DNA of 64,000 nucleotides. It comes from UBA5239 sp040391785 (lineage in GTDB: Bacteria > Verrucomicrobiota > Lentisphaeria > Victivallales > Victivallaceae). Below, one piece after another: positions 54,535-63,106 of the stretch (positions are counted from its first letter, which is position 1; every line of letters begins with the position of its first letter). The translations under genes and the position numbers were made by a program. The notes beneath the pieces are model-generated. The model did not search any database. It was not told the origin of the DNA and saw only the letters and a program-made list of their open reading frames with translations. The stretch is taken from contig JBEBXH010000005.1 in NCBI GenBank assembly GCA_040391785.1, positions 69,120-133,119 on the forward strand. Direction: 5' to 3'.

Positions 54535-55566
54535 TTAATAGTTTTTTAGAATAGCTCTGAATTCGTTGAGGAATTGGTCGATTTCGGCTTCGGTGTTGTG
54601 CCAGAAGCTCAGGCGCAGCCCGGCGTAGGCGTCCTCGCGGCTGAAGCCGAGCGCCAGCAGCGCCGGGCTCGGGCGGTTTGACTCCGCCTGACAGGCGCTC
54701 CCCGCCGCCACGTGGATCCCGCGCCGCGACAGCATTCGCACCACCACCGCGCTCTGGTAACCGCTCAGGATCAGGTGCAGGATGAATGGCGACGACTTCT
54801 CCGGCGGCACCGTGACGCGGACTTTTTTGCCGTTCGGCATGGTCCAGCCATCCAGCGCCGCGATGAGTTTGTTTTTCAGGGACGCGGCTTGTTCGCGGTG
54901 CTCCGCGCGCTGCGAACAAGCTTTTTTCAGGGCGTCGGCCAGTGTCAGGCACAGGGCCGGTTCTGGGCGTCCGTCCAGGTAATCGCGGCTGCGGACGCGG
55001 TCGAGGAATTCGCCGATTTCCTTGCGGCGGCAGACCAGTACGGCGCCGCCCGGCGCACCGATCTTGTGTCCGGAGCAAAACGCCAGGTCGAGTTGCGCGG
55101 CCTGCCACGGGAGATCGAGTTTGCCGGCGCTCTGGACGGTGTCCGCCAGAAATACGGCGTTGGTTTTCGGGATCGCGGCAAAATCGTTGATCAGGCCGGT
55201 TTCGCTTTGGACGTGATGCAGCGCGATCAGCGGGGTGGCTCCCGCGCCGGGAATCCGGCCCAGCGCGGCGGTCAGCGCCGGGTGCTCGAACTCCGAAGTT
55301 GTGATCCGGCCGCGGTCGAATTCCGGGTAACCGCAGACCAGATTGAAGAGCGCCGTGGCCGAACTGCCCCAGTAGACGTAGTTCGACGGTTCGCCGGTCA
55401 GCAACGTCGAAACTTCGGCCGCCGCATCTTTGAGTTTGCTGCGGATTTCGTAGGCCAGGGAGTGGACGGCCTCCTGATTGGCAAAATATTTTCCGGCGTA
55501 AATCCGCCAGGCGCCCATGATCTCCGGATCGACCGGAGCGGCCGCGGCATTGTCGAGATAAACCAT
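54535..55566 (-). CDS. Cysteine desulfurase-like (NifS/IscS family) protein
   Basis: 343 aa, PLP-dependent. MVYLDNAAAAPVDPEI is the family's N-terminus, DLAFCSGHKIGAPGGAVLV carries the PLP-binding Lys, and HVAAGSACQAESNRPSPAL carries the Cys of the sulfur-transfer loop. It is about 50 residues shorter than E. coli IscS (404). It may supply sulfur for Fe-S clusters or tRNA/thiamine thiolation, but no isc/suf genes are adjacent. No Shine-Dalgarno site is seen: GTTAAGA heptamers occupy that place. Confidence 0.9.
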   Translation of the reverse strand: MVYLDNAAAAPVDPEIMGAWRIYAGKYFANQEAVHSLAYEIRSKLKDAAAEVSTLLTGEPSNYVYWGSSATALFNLVCGYPEFDRGRITTSEFEHPALTAALGRIPGAGATPLIALHHVQSETGLINDFAAIPKTNAVFLADTVQSAGKLDLPWQAAQLDLAFCSGHKIGAPGGAVLVCRRKEIGEFLDRVRSRDYLDGRPEPALCLTLADALKKACSQRAEHREQAASLKNKLIAALDGWTMPNGKKVRVTVPPEKSSPFILHLILSGYQSAVVVRMLSRRGIHVAAGSACQAESNRPSPALLALGFSREDAYAGLRLSFWHNTEAEIDQFLNEFRAILKNY

Positions 55567-55569
55567 TGT

Positions 55570-55602
55570 CAGTTAAGAGTTAAGAGTTAAGAGTTAAGAG
55601 TT
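55570..55602. repeat. GTTAAGA heptamer array at a gene start
   Basis: Four GTTAAGA units (about 55572-55600) lie directly before the start codon of the minus-strand NifS-like gene at 55566, as the TTAATTC array does before the DUF523 gene. Confidence 0.85.
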
Positions 55603-55649
55603 ATCGGGATACTCTGATTGAGACTAAAGATACATGCGGGAGAGTTTAA

Positions 55650-55664
55650 TTGCAAACGTTTTGC
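55650..55664. promoter_or_regulatory. LacI-type operator-like palindrome
   Basis: TGCAAACGTTTTGCG contains GCAAA and TTTGC separated by CGT. This centre resembles LacI-family operators. It lies in the divergent gap upstream of the glycosyltransferase gene. Only suggestive. Confidence 0.35.
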
Positions 55665-55756
55665 GACTGCGGAGTATAAATAAATCCGGGTTTTCAGTTG
55701 AAATCTCGGGACGGTGGTATTATTTTATGTGTTGTCTAACAATCAAGGTGCGGAAA

Positions 55757-56836
55757 ATGACGGGCGGAAACGGAGCCAGGATATTATTTGTATCGACTCA
55801 GTGCGGGTTTCTCGGCGGGGTTGAGCGTTATATATACGATGCGGTAATGGCGCTGAGAAACGCCGGCTTCCGGGTCGACGGCATCTTTTGCGACAAAACC
55901 CGCGACGAGGAATTCGCCAGGGTTTTCGAGCGGATCTATGAGCGCGACAAGCTCGATTCGCTGCGCGACAGCGAATACGACCTGGCGTTCATCCACAAGG
56001 TCAACGATGCCGCACTGGTCAAAGCCGTGCGCGCCAAATTCAAAACCGCCGTCATGATCCATGACCACCAATACTGTCCGCTGAACACATCCGGCGGCTG
56101 GCTCTCCGGCTGGCTGAACCGCGCCGGTCACGGCAGGCTGATCAGCGAAATCCGGCGTTGCGACGCTTTTGTCTTTACCTCCACCTTTATGCGCAGCGAA
56201 CTGCTTTACAATGGTTTCGATGTGACGAAACTGGTCAAGATTTACCCGGTCTGCCGGGTGGCCCCGCGCCGGACCCGCGTGCGCGAGAACGGCGAAACCC
56301 CGGTCATCGTGTTCGCCGGGCAGCTGATTAAGGAGAAGGGGGTCAAGCAGCTGCTCGAGGCGCTGTCGATGGTGCGCGCCGAATTCAAGGCGTATATCAT
56401 CGGCTCGGGCCCCGAAGAGAAGAACTGCAAGCGCCTGGCGAAGCGGCTGGGGCTGGAAAAGGAAGTCGAATTCGTCGGCTGGCAGAATGACCTGTCGAAA
56501 TATTTTGAAAAGGCCGACATCGGGGTTCTGCCGGTGATCTGGCAGGAGCCGTTCGGCATGGTCGGGGCGGAAGCGAACTCCTACGGCATCCCGGTGGTGG
56601 CGTTTGACAACGGCGGCGTCGGCGAATGGCTGAGAAACGAGCGCAACGGGCTGCTGGTTCCGCCGAAGGATATCCGCGCCTTTTCCGACGCGCTGGAAAT
56701 ACTGATCGAAGACCCCGGCTACGCCTGCCGTCTCGGCGACGAGGGCCGCAAGTGGGTGGAAACTTATATGGCTCCGAGCGGTTTCGTGTCCAGCTTCAAA
56801 CTGATGCTTGACCGCGTCCACAGCCGTCAGGATTGA
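55757..56836 (+). CDS. Glycosyltransferase family 4 protein
   Basis: About 359 aa. ATG 55757 (MTGGNGARILFVSTQCGFLGGVERYIYD) gives the usual GT4 start; the frame from 55634 adds 41 residues with no family match. The GT-B C-terminal domain shows VIVFAGQLIKEKGVKQLLEAL and EPFGMVGAEANSYGIPVVAFDNGGVGEWL, with the EX7E donor-binding motif. It would transfer a sugar from a nucleotide donor to a cell-surface glycan. It is 4 bp upstream of the fumarase genes but functionally unrelated. Confidence 0.92.
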   Translation: MTGGNGARILFVSTQCGFLGGVERYIYDAVMALRNAGFRVDGIFCDKTRDEEFARVFERIYERDKLDSLRDSEYDLAFIHKVNDAALVKAVRAKFKTAVMIHDHQYCPLNTSGGWLSGWLNRAGHGRLISEIRRCDAFVFTSTFMRSELLYNGFDVTKLVKIYPVCRVAPRRTRVRENGETPVIVFAGQLIKEKGVKQLLEALSMVRAEFKAYIIGSGPEEKNCKRLAKRLGLEKEVEFVGWQNDLSKYFEKADIGVLPVIWQEPFGMVGAEANSYGIPVVAFDNGGVGEWLRNERNGLLVPPKDIRAFSDALEILIEDPGYACRLGDEGRKWVETYMAPSGFVSSFKLMLDRVHSRQD

Positions 56837-56840
56837 GAAC

Positions 56841-57686
56841 ATGAGAAAAATCGATTTTGGGACCATTGAAAACGCCGTCGCCGCGCTGTGTCTGAAAGCC
56901 GCGTACGACCTGCCCGCCGACGTCCTGCAAAGTCTTGAGGGTGCCCTGAAAGCCGAGCGAAGCGAGCGCGGCTGCGCCTTCCTGAACCAGTGCATCGAAA
57001 ACGCCCACATCGCGGCGGACGAGCGCATGCCGATCTGTCAGGACACCGGATTCGCGGTTTATTTCGTCGAATTGGGGCAGGAAGTGGAAATCACCGGCGG
57101 CACGCTGTACGATGCCGTGAATGCCGGGACCGCCCGCGGCTACCGCGAGGGGTATTTGCGCAAATCGATCGTCACCGACCCCGTTTTTGCCCGCAAAAAT
57201 ACCGGCGACAACACCCCGGCGGTGATTCACCTGGAGCTCGTCCCCGGCGATCAATTGAAAATACTGCTGGCCCCGAAGGGCGGCGGTTCGGAAAATATGA
57301 GCGCGCTGAAAATGTTCCCGCCCGCCGCCGGGCGTGACGGCATCATCGAATTCGTGGTGGAGAGCGTCACTAAAGCGGGTGGCAACCCCTGTCCGCCGAC
57401 CATCGTTGGCGTGGGCATCGGCGGCACTTTCGAAAAGGTCGCTTATCTGGCGAAAAAAGCGCTGCTGCGCCCCGTCGGCCAGCCGCACTCCGAGCCGCTT
57501 TACGCCGAGCTCGAGCGCGAACTCCTGCGCCGCATCAATGCGACGAACGTCGGCCCGCAGGGGCTCGGCGGCGACACCACCGCGCTGGCAGTGCACGTGG
57601 AGTATTTCCCGTGCCACATCGCTTCGCTGCCGGTGGCGGTGAACCTGAACTGCCACGCGGCGCGCCACGACCAGGTGGTGTTATGA
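56841..57686 (+). CDS. Class I fumarate hydratase, alpha subunit
   Basis: About 281 aa. ATG 56841 (MRKIDFGTIENAVAALC) is chosen; the longer frame lies in the glycosyltransferase end. ERMPICQDTGFAVYFVE, GGNPCPPTIVGVGIGG and VNLNCHAARH carry the three Cys of the [4Fe-4S] cluster, and GGSENMSALKMF is the family block. Two-subunit fumarases of this type act on fumarate/malate; tartrate dehydratase (TtdA) is the close alternative. It overlaps the beta gene as ATGA. Confidence 0.93.
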   Translation: MRKIDFGTIENAVAALCLKAAYDLPADVLQSLEGALKAERSERGCAFLNQCIENAHIAADERMPICQDTGFAVYFVELGQEVEITGGTLYDAVNAGTARGYREGYLRKSIVTDPVFARKNTGDNTPAVIHLELVPGDQLKILLAPKGGGSENMSALKMFPPAAGRDGIIEFVVESVTKAGGNPCPPTIVGVGIGGTFEKVAYLAKKALLRPVGQPHSEPLYAELERELLRRINATNVGPQGLGGDTTALAVHVEYFPCHIASLPVAVNLNCHAARHDQVVL

Positions 57687-58228
57687 GCAAAACAATCCAC
57701 ATCGATATGCCGCTGGACAATGCCAAAGTCGAGGCGATGACCGCCGGGACACAGGTACTGCTCTCCGGCGTCATTTATACCGCGCGCGACGCCGCCCACA
57801 AGCGCCTCTGCGAACTGATCAGGAAAGGCGAAAAACTGCCGCTGGACCTGAACGGCAGCGCGCTGTATTTCGTCGGCCCCTGTCCGGCCAAGCCGGGCGA
57901 GGTCATCGGCAGCGCCGGCCCGACCACCAGTTACCGCATGGACGCCTATTCGCCGATGCTGATGGAACACGCCGGGCTGAAAGCCATGATCGGCAAGGGC
58001 AACCGCTCACGCGAAGTGGTCGACGCCATGGTCAAGCATAAATGTGTTTATCTGGCGGCCACCGGCGGCGCGGCGGCACTGATCGCCCGCTGCATCACCG
58101 CCTGCGAAGTAGTCTGCTACGAGGACCTCGGCCCGGAGGCCATCCACCGTCTTGAAGTCAAGGATTTACCGCTGCTGGTGGCGATCGACTGCCACGGCCG
58201 CAATCTCTACGAAAACCCGGAGGCCTGA
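57683..58228 (+). CDS. Class I fumarate hydratase, beta subunit
   Basis: About 181 aa. ATG 57683 overlaps the alpha stop. DVLLSG-like TQVLLSGVIYTARDAAHKRL, FVGPCPAKPGEVIGSAGPTTSYRMD and MIGKGNRS are the family's conserved blocks and form the substrate-binding beta domain. It partners the preceding subunit. The enzyme is oxygen-sensitive in known cases, which fits the ThiH-type thiamine pathway in a low-oxygen organism. Confidence 0.93.
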   Translation: MSKTIHIDMPLDNAKVEAMTAGTQVLLSGVIYTARDAAHKRLCELIRKGEKLPLDLNGSALYFVGPCPAKPGEVIGSAGPTTSYRMDAYSPMLMEHAGLKAMIGKGNRSREVVDAMVKHKCVYLAATGGAAALIARCITACEVVCYEDLGPEAIHRLEVKDLPLLVAIDCHGRNLYENPEA

Positions 58229-58229
58229 C

Positions 58230-59318
58230 ATGCTGGAAGTCATCAACCTGCGACACGGTTCGGTCGTCAATCATACTCACGGACGCGAAAGCGGCGAGGC
58301 GCTGGAACTGCTTGTCGAGGGCGTCAGCGACTCCACCGGCCCGGTGAAAATCAACGGCGTCCAGGCGACCCGCAACGGCAAACGGTTCACCGCCGTCATC
58401 CAGCTCAAGGCCCAGTTCAATGAAATCAAGGCCGAGACCGCCAACGAATACGGCGCTTTTTCGCAGACCCTGAAAGTGGTCTGGGACAAGGCTTCGTTCA
58501 AGCGCTACAACTTTTTCATCGACGACCACAGCTTTTTCTTTACCGAAATCGCCAAGGAGCGCCCGAAATCGCTGTTCGATCATTTTTATCTGAAATTCCT
58601 CCGCGAAATGAACCTCAAATACGGTATGAAGGTGACGCTGAACTGCTTCTACCGCAACGATCATCATTCGTTTGAACTGAAGGATTTCCCGGACATCTAC
58701 AAACAGGAGTGGATCGACAATTCCGACTGGCTGAAACTGGCTTTCCACTCGTATTCGGAGTTCCCCGACCGCCCCTACCAGAACACCGCCCCGGCCAAGC
58801 TGGCCGAGGATTACGACTTGCTGAAACGCGAAATCATCCGCATCGCGGGCGGGGAAACGTTCATTAATCCGGTGATCCTGCACTGGTACATGGCGCGGCC
58901 GGATGCATTTCACGTGCTGACCGAGCGCGGCGTCAGGGTGCTGGACGGCCAGTATATCAGTTACCAGAACGGCACTCCGGTCTGCGATATCGGCTATTGC
59001 CGCAACCTGAATGATGCGCTTTATCTGGAACAGAATAAACTGCTTTACGACTTCAATCACAATCTGCTGTTCATTCAGGGCGACTGTACCTGCAATCTGG
59101 TGCCCCCGGCGGCGATCCCCGCCAAACTGGAAAAGGCTCTCACCCGCGAAACCATCAGCCTCGGCTCGCACGAGCAATACTCGTATCCGGGTTATCACAA
59201 TTACCAACCGGACCACCACGAACGGATCGAGACCGCGCTGCGGCTGGTGACCGAGCACGGTTACAAACCGGTATTTTTCGCCGAAGGCTTCCTCGGAAAC
59301 ACCAGCTGGGGAAAATGA
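58230..59318 (+). CDS. Hypothetical protein, possible polysaccharide-deacetylase-like fold
   Basis: About 362 aa. ATG 58230 has GGAGG six bases upstream; the longer frame starts inside the fumarase gene. FFIDDHSFFFTEIAKERPKSLFDHFYLKFLREMNLKYGMKVTLNCFY and WLKLAFHSYSEFPD have the Asp-Asp and His-Ser placing seen in NodB-type deacetylases, with HWYMARPDAF later. There is no signal peptide. The assignment is by resemblance only. It follows the fumarase genes without a gap. Confidence 0.7.
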   Translation: MLEVINLRHGSVVNHTHGRESGEALELLVEGVSDSTGPVKINGVQATRNGKRFTAVIQLKAQFNEIKAETANEYGAFSQTLKVVWDKASFKRYNFFIDDHSFFFTEIAKERPKSLFDHFYLKFLREMNLKYGMKVTLNCFYRNDHHSFELKDFPDIYKQEWIDNSDWLKLAFHSYSEFPDRPYQNTAPAKLAEDYDLLKREIIRIAGGETFINPVILHWYMARPDAFHVLTERGVRVLDGQYISYQNGTPVCDIGYCRNLNDALYLEQNKLLYDFNHNLLFIQGDCTCNLVPPAAIPAKLEKALTRETISLGSHEQYSYPGYHNYQPDHHERIETALRLVTEHGYKPVFFAEGFLGNTSWGK

Positions 59319-59321
59319 CGA

Positions 59322-61091
59322 ATGACCGGACTTGAACGCGCATTTGAATGCAGCCGCAAATCTCCGGGATATTACAAATTCATACTGTGGGCATTCTGCC
59401 TGGGCGCACTGCTGGGTTCACTGGCGGTGATCGTGTTCCTGTTCTGGGCGGCGATCCATTCCGAAATCTATTTCATCCTGATATTTCCGATCGCCATGGT
59501 CATCGGTATGCTCACATTTATCCCGGCGATGTTCCGTCATGCGCCCATCCCGCCCCATTCCTATAAACTCGACCGGAAAAAATTCGCGGAAACCTACCAG
59601 AAAATCGGTTACATCTCCAAGCTGGTGCGCGGCCCGAAAATCACCCATATCTACATCGACAATTCCATCAACGCCGCAGTGACCCGCCAATACAGCTTCC
59701 TGCCGGGTTTCCGGCGCTCGATCCTGCTGATCGGCTACCCGGTGCTCTGCCTGGAAACGGCGCGCGGGTTGTGCGGCATCCTGGCCCACGAAATCGGGCA
59801 TCTGTCGATGAATCACTCGCTGTACAGCCGGTTCATCGTCGGCATCCTGAATTTCTGGCAGCGCGTGGCACAGGACCAGGTGGGGCGGGCGGCCTGCTTC
59901 TGGCTCCGCTGGTATCTGCCGGCGTTTAACGACTGGTGCACGCCGCTGTTCCGTAAATTCGAGGAGGACGCTGACCGCTTCGCCTGCGAGGCCTTCGGCG
60001 AGGACGATTTCCGCGAGGGGATCATTCTGCTGGCGCTTTATACCGAACAGGCCGAGGCGGATGGCTTCATCGAAAACCTGATGCACCCGGACACCAAAGC
60101 CGAGGAGTGGAGCAAACTCAATCTCTGTGCCTACTACCGCGAGGCTTTCGCCAAACCGTTGACCGACGAGCAGGGACAGAAATTTTTCGACGCCATGAAA
60201 AAGGCCCCCGACCAGCTGAATTCGGAACACCCACCCTATAGCCAGCGCATCGGCAGCATGGGGTGGCAGCAGTGCAACCGCCGCCGCCGCGACGGCCTTG
60301 AAAAGACCATCCCCAACTTTCAGGAGCTCGACGAACCGCTCAACCGGATCATGCACGAACTGTGGGACGAGCCGCGCCGGGAGTTCATTCGCGCCCGCGC
60401 CCTGGCCAAAGATCTCTGCGAATACCGGCAGGAGCGTCCCTGCCGGACAGTTTCAGAGGCGGGCGACCTGCTTCATGCGATGAGGCTCCTCGGACAGAAA
60501 GCGGAAGCGTTGGAAATGGCGGAAAAGTTCCGGGTTAAATTTTCCGGCAGCGCACTGTCGTTGCTCTTCTACGGTTCCGCGTTGTTCGACATCGACAAGG
60601 AAAACGGCTTCAAGCACATCATGCGCGCCATCGAAAAGGACCCCCGGCTGGCGGTCCGGATGAATGATTTCTGCCTCGCCTGGTTGATGGAATCCGGTGA
60701 TCAGGGCAAATTAAACGAATATGAAGAACTGAAGCGGATACACGCCAAAGAGATCAATTTTGTACTCAATATTTACCCGGATATTGGGCCGGATGACGAG
60801 CTCGAAGCCATGGATGCCCCGCCGTCGCTGAAAGAGGAAATCGTCCGGAACCTGCAGAAACACAAGGTGATCAAATCCGCCTATCTGGTCCGCAAATACC
60901 CCTGCGGCAAGGATTATTATGCCATGGACCTGGTTGCGATCGAATTGAAAAATATGTTCTTCAGCACCAAAACCTACGATCAGATTCTGCATGTGCTGAA
61001 TACGGAATTTTACAATGACGCCATTATATTTCTCCTCAAGCCCGGCTGTTCGAAGCAGCTGGACCGTATTTCGGATGCCAAAATTTATTAA
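59322..61091 (+). CDS. M48-family membrane metalloprotease with long C-terminal domain
   Basis: 589 aa. Two N-terminal membrane segments (about 20-42 and 48-70) are followed by the zinc site AHEIGHLSMNH (HExxH at 156-160) and, about 55 residues later, FEEDADRFACEAFG, which supplies the third ligand. The C-terminal 260 residues are helix-rich and resemble TPR-type repeats (ALEMAEKFRVKFSGSALSLLFYGSALFD). HtpX-like membrane proteases degrade misfolded membrane proteins; the extension here is unusual. It lies 3 bp after the preceding gene. Confidence 0.9.
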   Translation: MTGLERAFECSRKSPGYYKFILWAFCLGALLGSLAVIVFLFWAAIHSEIYFILIFPIAMVIGMLTFIPAMFRHAPIPPHSYKLDRKKFAETYQKIGYISKLVRGPKITHIYIDNSINAAVTRQYSFLPGFRRSILLIGYPVLCLETARGLCGILAHEIGHLSMNHSLYSRFIVGILNFWQRVAQDQVGRAACFWLRWYLPAFNDWCTPLFRKFEEDADRFACEAFGEDDFREGIILLALYTEQAEADGFIENLMHPDTKAEEWSKLNLCAYYREAFAKPLTDEQGQKFFDAMKKAPDQLNSEHPPYSQRIGSMGWQQCNRRRRDGLEKTIPNFQELDEPLNRIMHELWDEPRREFIRARALAKDLCEYRQERPCRTVSEAGDLLHAMRLLGQKAEALEMAEKFRVKFSGSALSLLFYGSALFDIDKENGFKHIMRAIEKDPRLAVRMNDFCLAWLMESGDQGKLNEYEELKRIHAKEINFVLNIYPDIGPDDELEAMDAPPSLKEEIVRNLQKHKVIKSAYLVRKYPCGKDYYAMDLVAIELKNMFFSTKTYDQILHVLNTEFYNDAIIFLLKPGCSKQLDRISDAKIY

Positions 61092-61105
61092 ATAAGGTGT
61101 GAACG

Positions 61106-61891
61106 ATGAAAGTGTATATTTTCTGCGACATGGAAGGAATTACCGGGGTGAGCTGCCGGGGGCATGTACTGAGCGACCAGCCGGAGTACCCGGATGGCTG
61201 CAAATTCATGGCGGCGGACATCAATGCGTGCGTCGAGGGGTGTTTCCAGGGCGGCGCCAGTGAAGTGGTGGTGCGTGACGGTCACGGCGGCGGACTGAAC
61301 GTCGACCCGGCGTTGATCGATCCGCGGGCGAAACTTTTTCAGGGCGGCTCGCCCGGCGTGCGCTACGCGGAGTTCGAGAACTCCGATGCGCTGATTCTGC
61401 TCGGTTATCACGCCATGGCCGGAACGCCGCGCGCGCTCCTTGAGCACACCTACAGCTCCAAGGGGTATCAAAATATCTGGGTGAACGGCGTCAAGGCCGG
61501 CGAGGCGCTGATCGACGCCGCTATCGCCGCCGAATACGGCGTACCGGTCATCATGCTTTCCGGCGACGACAAAACCGGCATCGAAGCCGCCCGGATCATG
61601 CCAGACGTTCCATTCTGCCAGGTCAAAGTCTCGTCCGGTCTCGAAAAAAGCGAATCCCTGCCGTTCGATGAGGCTCATGCGAAGATCACCGCCATGACCG
61701 CCGACGCCGTCCGGCGCTACCGCGAATTCAAGCCGTTCAAGATTGATTATCCGGTCACGCTGCGTGTCGAAGTGATCGAGCGGCTCCAGCGCGAAAACCT
61801 GACCGGGGTAAACTGGCCCGATCCCGACGACTGCCGGATCTACGAAAAGGCCGGAGACAATCTGGAAAAGCTGTTTTACGAACTGCTATAA
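61106..61891 (+). CDS. M55-family D-aminopeptidase (DppA type)
   Basis: 261 aa. The N-terminal MKVYIFCDMEGITGVS with Asp and Glu zinc ligands, VVRDGHGGGLNVD and LLGYHAMAGTPRALLEHTY with conserved His residues are characteristic. DppA releases D-alanine from peptides and may recycle peptidoglycan. AGGTG precedes the ATG. A hairpin terminator follows. Confidence 0.94.
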   Translation: MKVYIFCDMEGITGVSCRGHVLSDQPEYPDGCKFMAADINACVEGCFQGGASEVVVRDGHGGGLNVDPALIDPRAKLFQGGSPGVRYAEFENSDALILLGYHAMAGTPRALLEHTYSSKGYQNIWVNGVKAGEALIDAAIAAEYGVPVIMLSGDDKTGIEAARIMPDVPFCQVKVSSGLEKSESLPFDEAHAKITAMTADAVRRYREFKPFKIDYPVTLRVEVIERLQRENLTGVNWPDPDDCRIYEKAGDNLEKLFYELL

Positions 61892-61897
61892 AAAGTT

Positions 61898-61928
61898 AAG
61901 CCGCACCTTTTCGGGGTGCGGCTTTTTC
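61898..61928 (+). terminator. Rho-independent terminator after dppA-like gene
   Basis: A perfect 10-bp stem, AAGCCGCACC (61898-61907) with GGTGCGGCTT (61915-61924), is followed by a short T run. Confidence 0.9.
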
Positions 61929-61929
61929 G

Positions 61930-62025
61930 TTACCGGGATTTCGCCTTCTTGCCGAAGATGGCATCCCAGTTGTCACGGTACTTTTTCTCGTCACCGGGAC
62001 GACGTTTGCTTCCTTTTCCATTCAT
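61930..62025 (-). CDS. 31-residue conserved-type small protein
   Basis: ATG 62025 encodes a 31-aa basic protein that begins MNGKGSKRRPGDEKKY and ends NWDAIFGKKAKSR; a G-rich site (GAGG) lies about 10 bases upstream. The pattern GKGSxxRP...NWDxIFGK recalls a small family I have seen annotated as hypothetical in many bacteria and phages. The frame before it (to 62136) runs through a repeat and is not coding. Its role is unknown. It is too short for many gene callers. Confidence 0.6.
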   Translation of the reverse strand: MNGKGSKRRPGDEKKYRDNWDAIFGKKAKSR

Positions 62026-62111
62026 AATAATAACCTCGTCCAATTTTGAATGAGCACTTAATATAACACAAAACGTCAACTTTTCAAGCCAACAAAAGAC
62101 AATTCGGGATG

Positions 62112-62205
62112 AACCACGAATAGCACTAATAAACACGAAAGTTATCGGCGGCCGGAATCGGCCGCCGATGAGTTTTTTCGTGAATATTCGTGAATTTCGT
62201 GGTTA
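62112..62205. repeat. MITE-like inverted repeat of CACGAA units (copy D)
   Basis: Arms 62112-62140 (AACCACGAA...CACGAAA) and about 62177-62204 (TTTCGTG...TTCGTGGTT) are inverted copies with a few mismatches. The interior is a perfect 11-bp stem, ATCGGCGGCCG (62144-62154) with CGGCCGCCGAT (62159-62169), around GAAT. It lies between the stop of the ABC ATPase gene and the small-protein gene. Confidence 0.88.
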
Positions 62206-62224
62206 AAAAAGAAGTTTCATAAGC

Positions 62225-63106
62225 TCAATCGGAGGTGTAGGCGAGGAAGATGTCCTCCAGTGACATGGCGTCCAGCTTGAAGGTCAGGCCGTTGATTTTC
62301 TGCAGCACGGTGCCGAGCTCCTTTTCGTCGCCGGTGACCACCAGCAGCAGATCGGAGCCCACCTGGCGGCGGTTGATGATCTTCAACTCGGGCAACAGTT
62401 TTTCCTGTTCGACAGACACGGTCAGCTGTCGGGTCCGCTCCTGCAGCACGGCGGTGTCTTCCTCCACCACTAACCGGCCGTGGTTCATGATTCCGGCGCG
62501 GTCGACGATGCCCGCCGCTTCCTGGATCAGATGGGTGGAAAGCACCACCGTTTTTTTATAATCCTCCAGCGAATCGACCAGCATTTCCATGAAATTGCGG
62601 CGCGACACGGTGTCGAGCCCGAGGCACGGATCGTCCAGCACCAGCAGATCGGGTTCGCGGCAGATCGCGGCCAGCAGCGTGCCCTTCGCATACATCCCGC
62701 GCGAAAAATCCTTCATTTTCTGGTTCAGCGGCAGCTCGAAGGTCCGGGTCAGCCGCGCACAGCGCTCATCGTTCCAGGCGGGGTAAAACGACTTGACGAA
62801 TTTGAAGAGATCCTCCAGCGTCATCCAGTCGTACACCTTCATGATTTCGGCCACGTAGGCGGTGCGCTGCTTGACCTCGACGCCGTGCTTGACCGGGTCC
62901 AGTCCGAACACGGAGATGCTGCCGGAATCCGGAACCATCTGCCCGACCAGCATTTTGATGGTGGTGGTCTTGCCCACGCCGTTGTTGCCGAGCAGCGCGT
63001 AAACATTGCCGCGGTGCACGTTCATGTTCAGGCTCCGGACCACCGGCTTTTTTCCATAGGATTTGATGATATTTTCGGCCCTGATGATGGTCTCGTTCAT
63101 GTTCAT
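62225..63106 (-). CDS. ABC transporter ATP-binding protein (YtrB-like)
   Basis: 293 aa. Walker A GNNGVGKT (residues 40-47), a weak signature FSRGM (134-138) and Walker B DLLVLDDPCLGLD (from 153), where the second acidic residue is Asp in place of the usual catalytic Glu. The C-terminal 80 residues are a regulatory extension. YtrB-type ATPases often have this variant. The ATG overlaps the membrane-protein stop by 4 bp, so the two form a transporter unit. Confidence 0.93.
   Translation of the reverse strand: MNMNETIIRAENIIKSYGKKPVVRSLNMNVHRGNVYALLGNNGVGKTTTIKMLVGQMVPDSGSISVFGLDPVKHGVEVKQRTAYVAEIMKVYDWMTLEDLFKFVKSFYPAWNDERCARLTRTFELPLNQKMKDFSRGMYAKGTLLAAICREPDLLVLDDPCLGLDTVSRRNFMEMLVDSLEDYKKTVVLSTHLIQEAAGIVDRAGIMNHGRLVVEEDTAVLQERTRQLTVSVEQEKLLPELKIINRRQVGSDLLLVVTGDEKELGTVLQKINGLTFKLDAMSLEDIFLAYTSD

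Noticed and set aside
61933..62136. 68-codon version of the small minus-strand gene
   Set aside because: The upstream half runs into repeat copy D and lacks a ribosome site; the 31-codon start is better supported.
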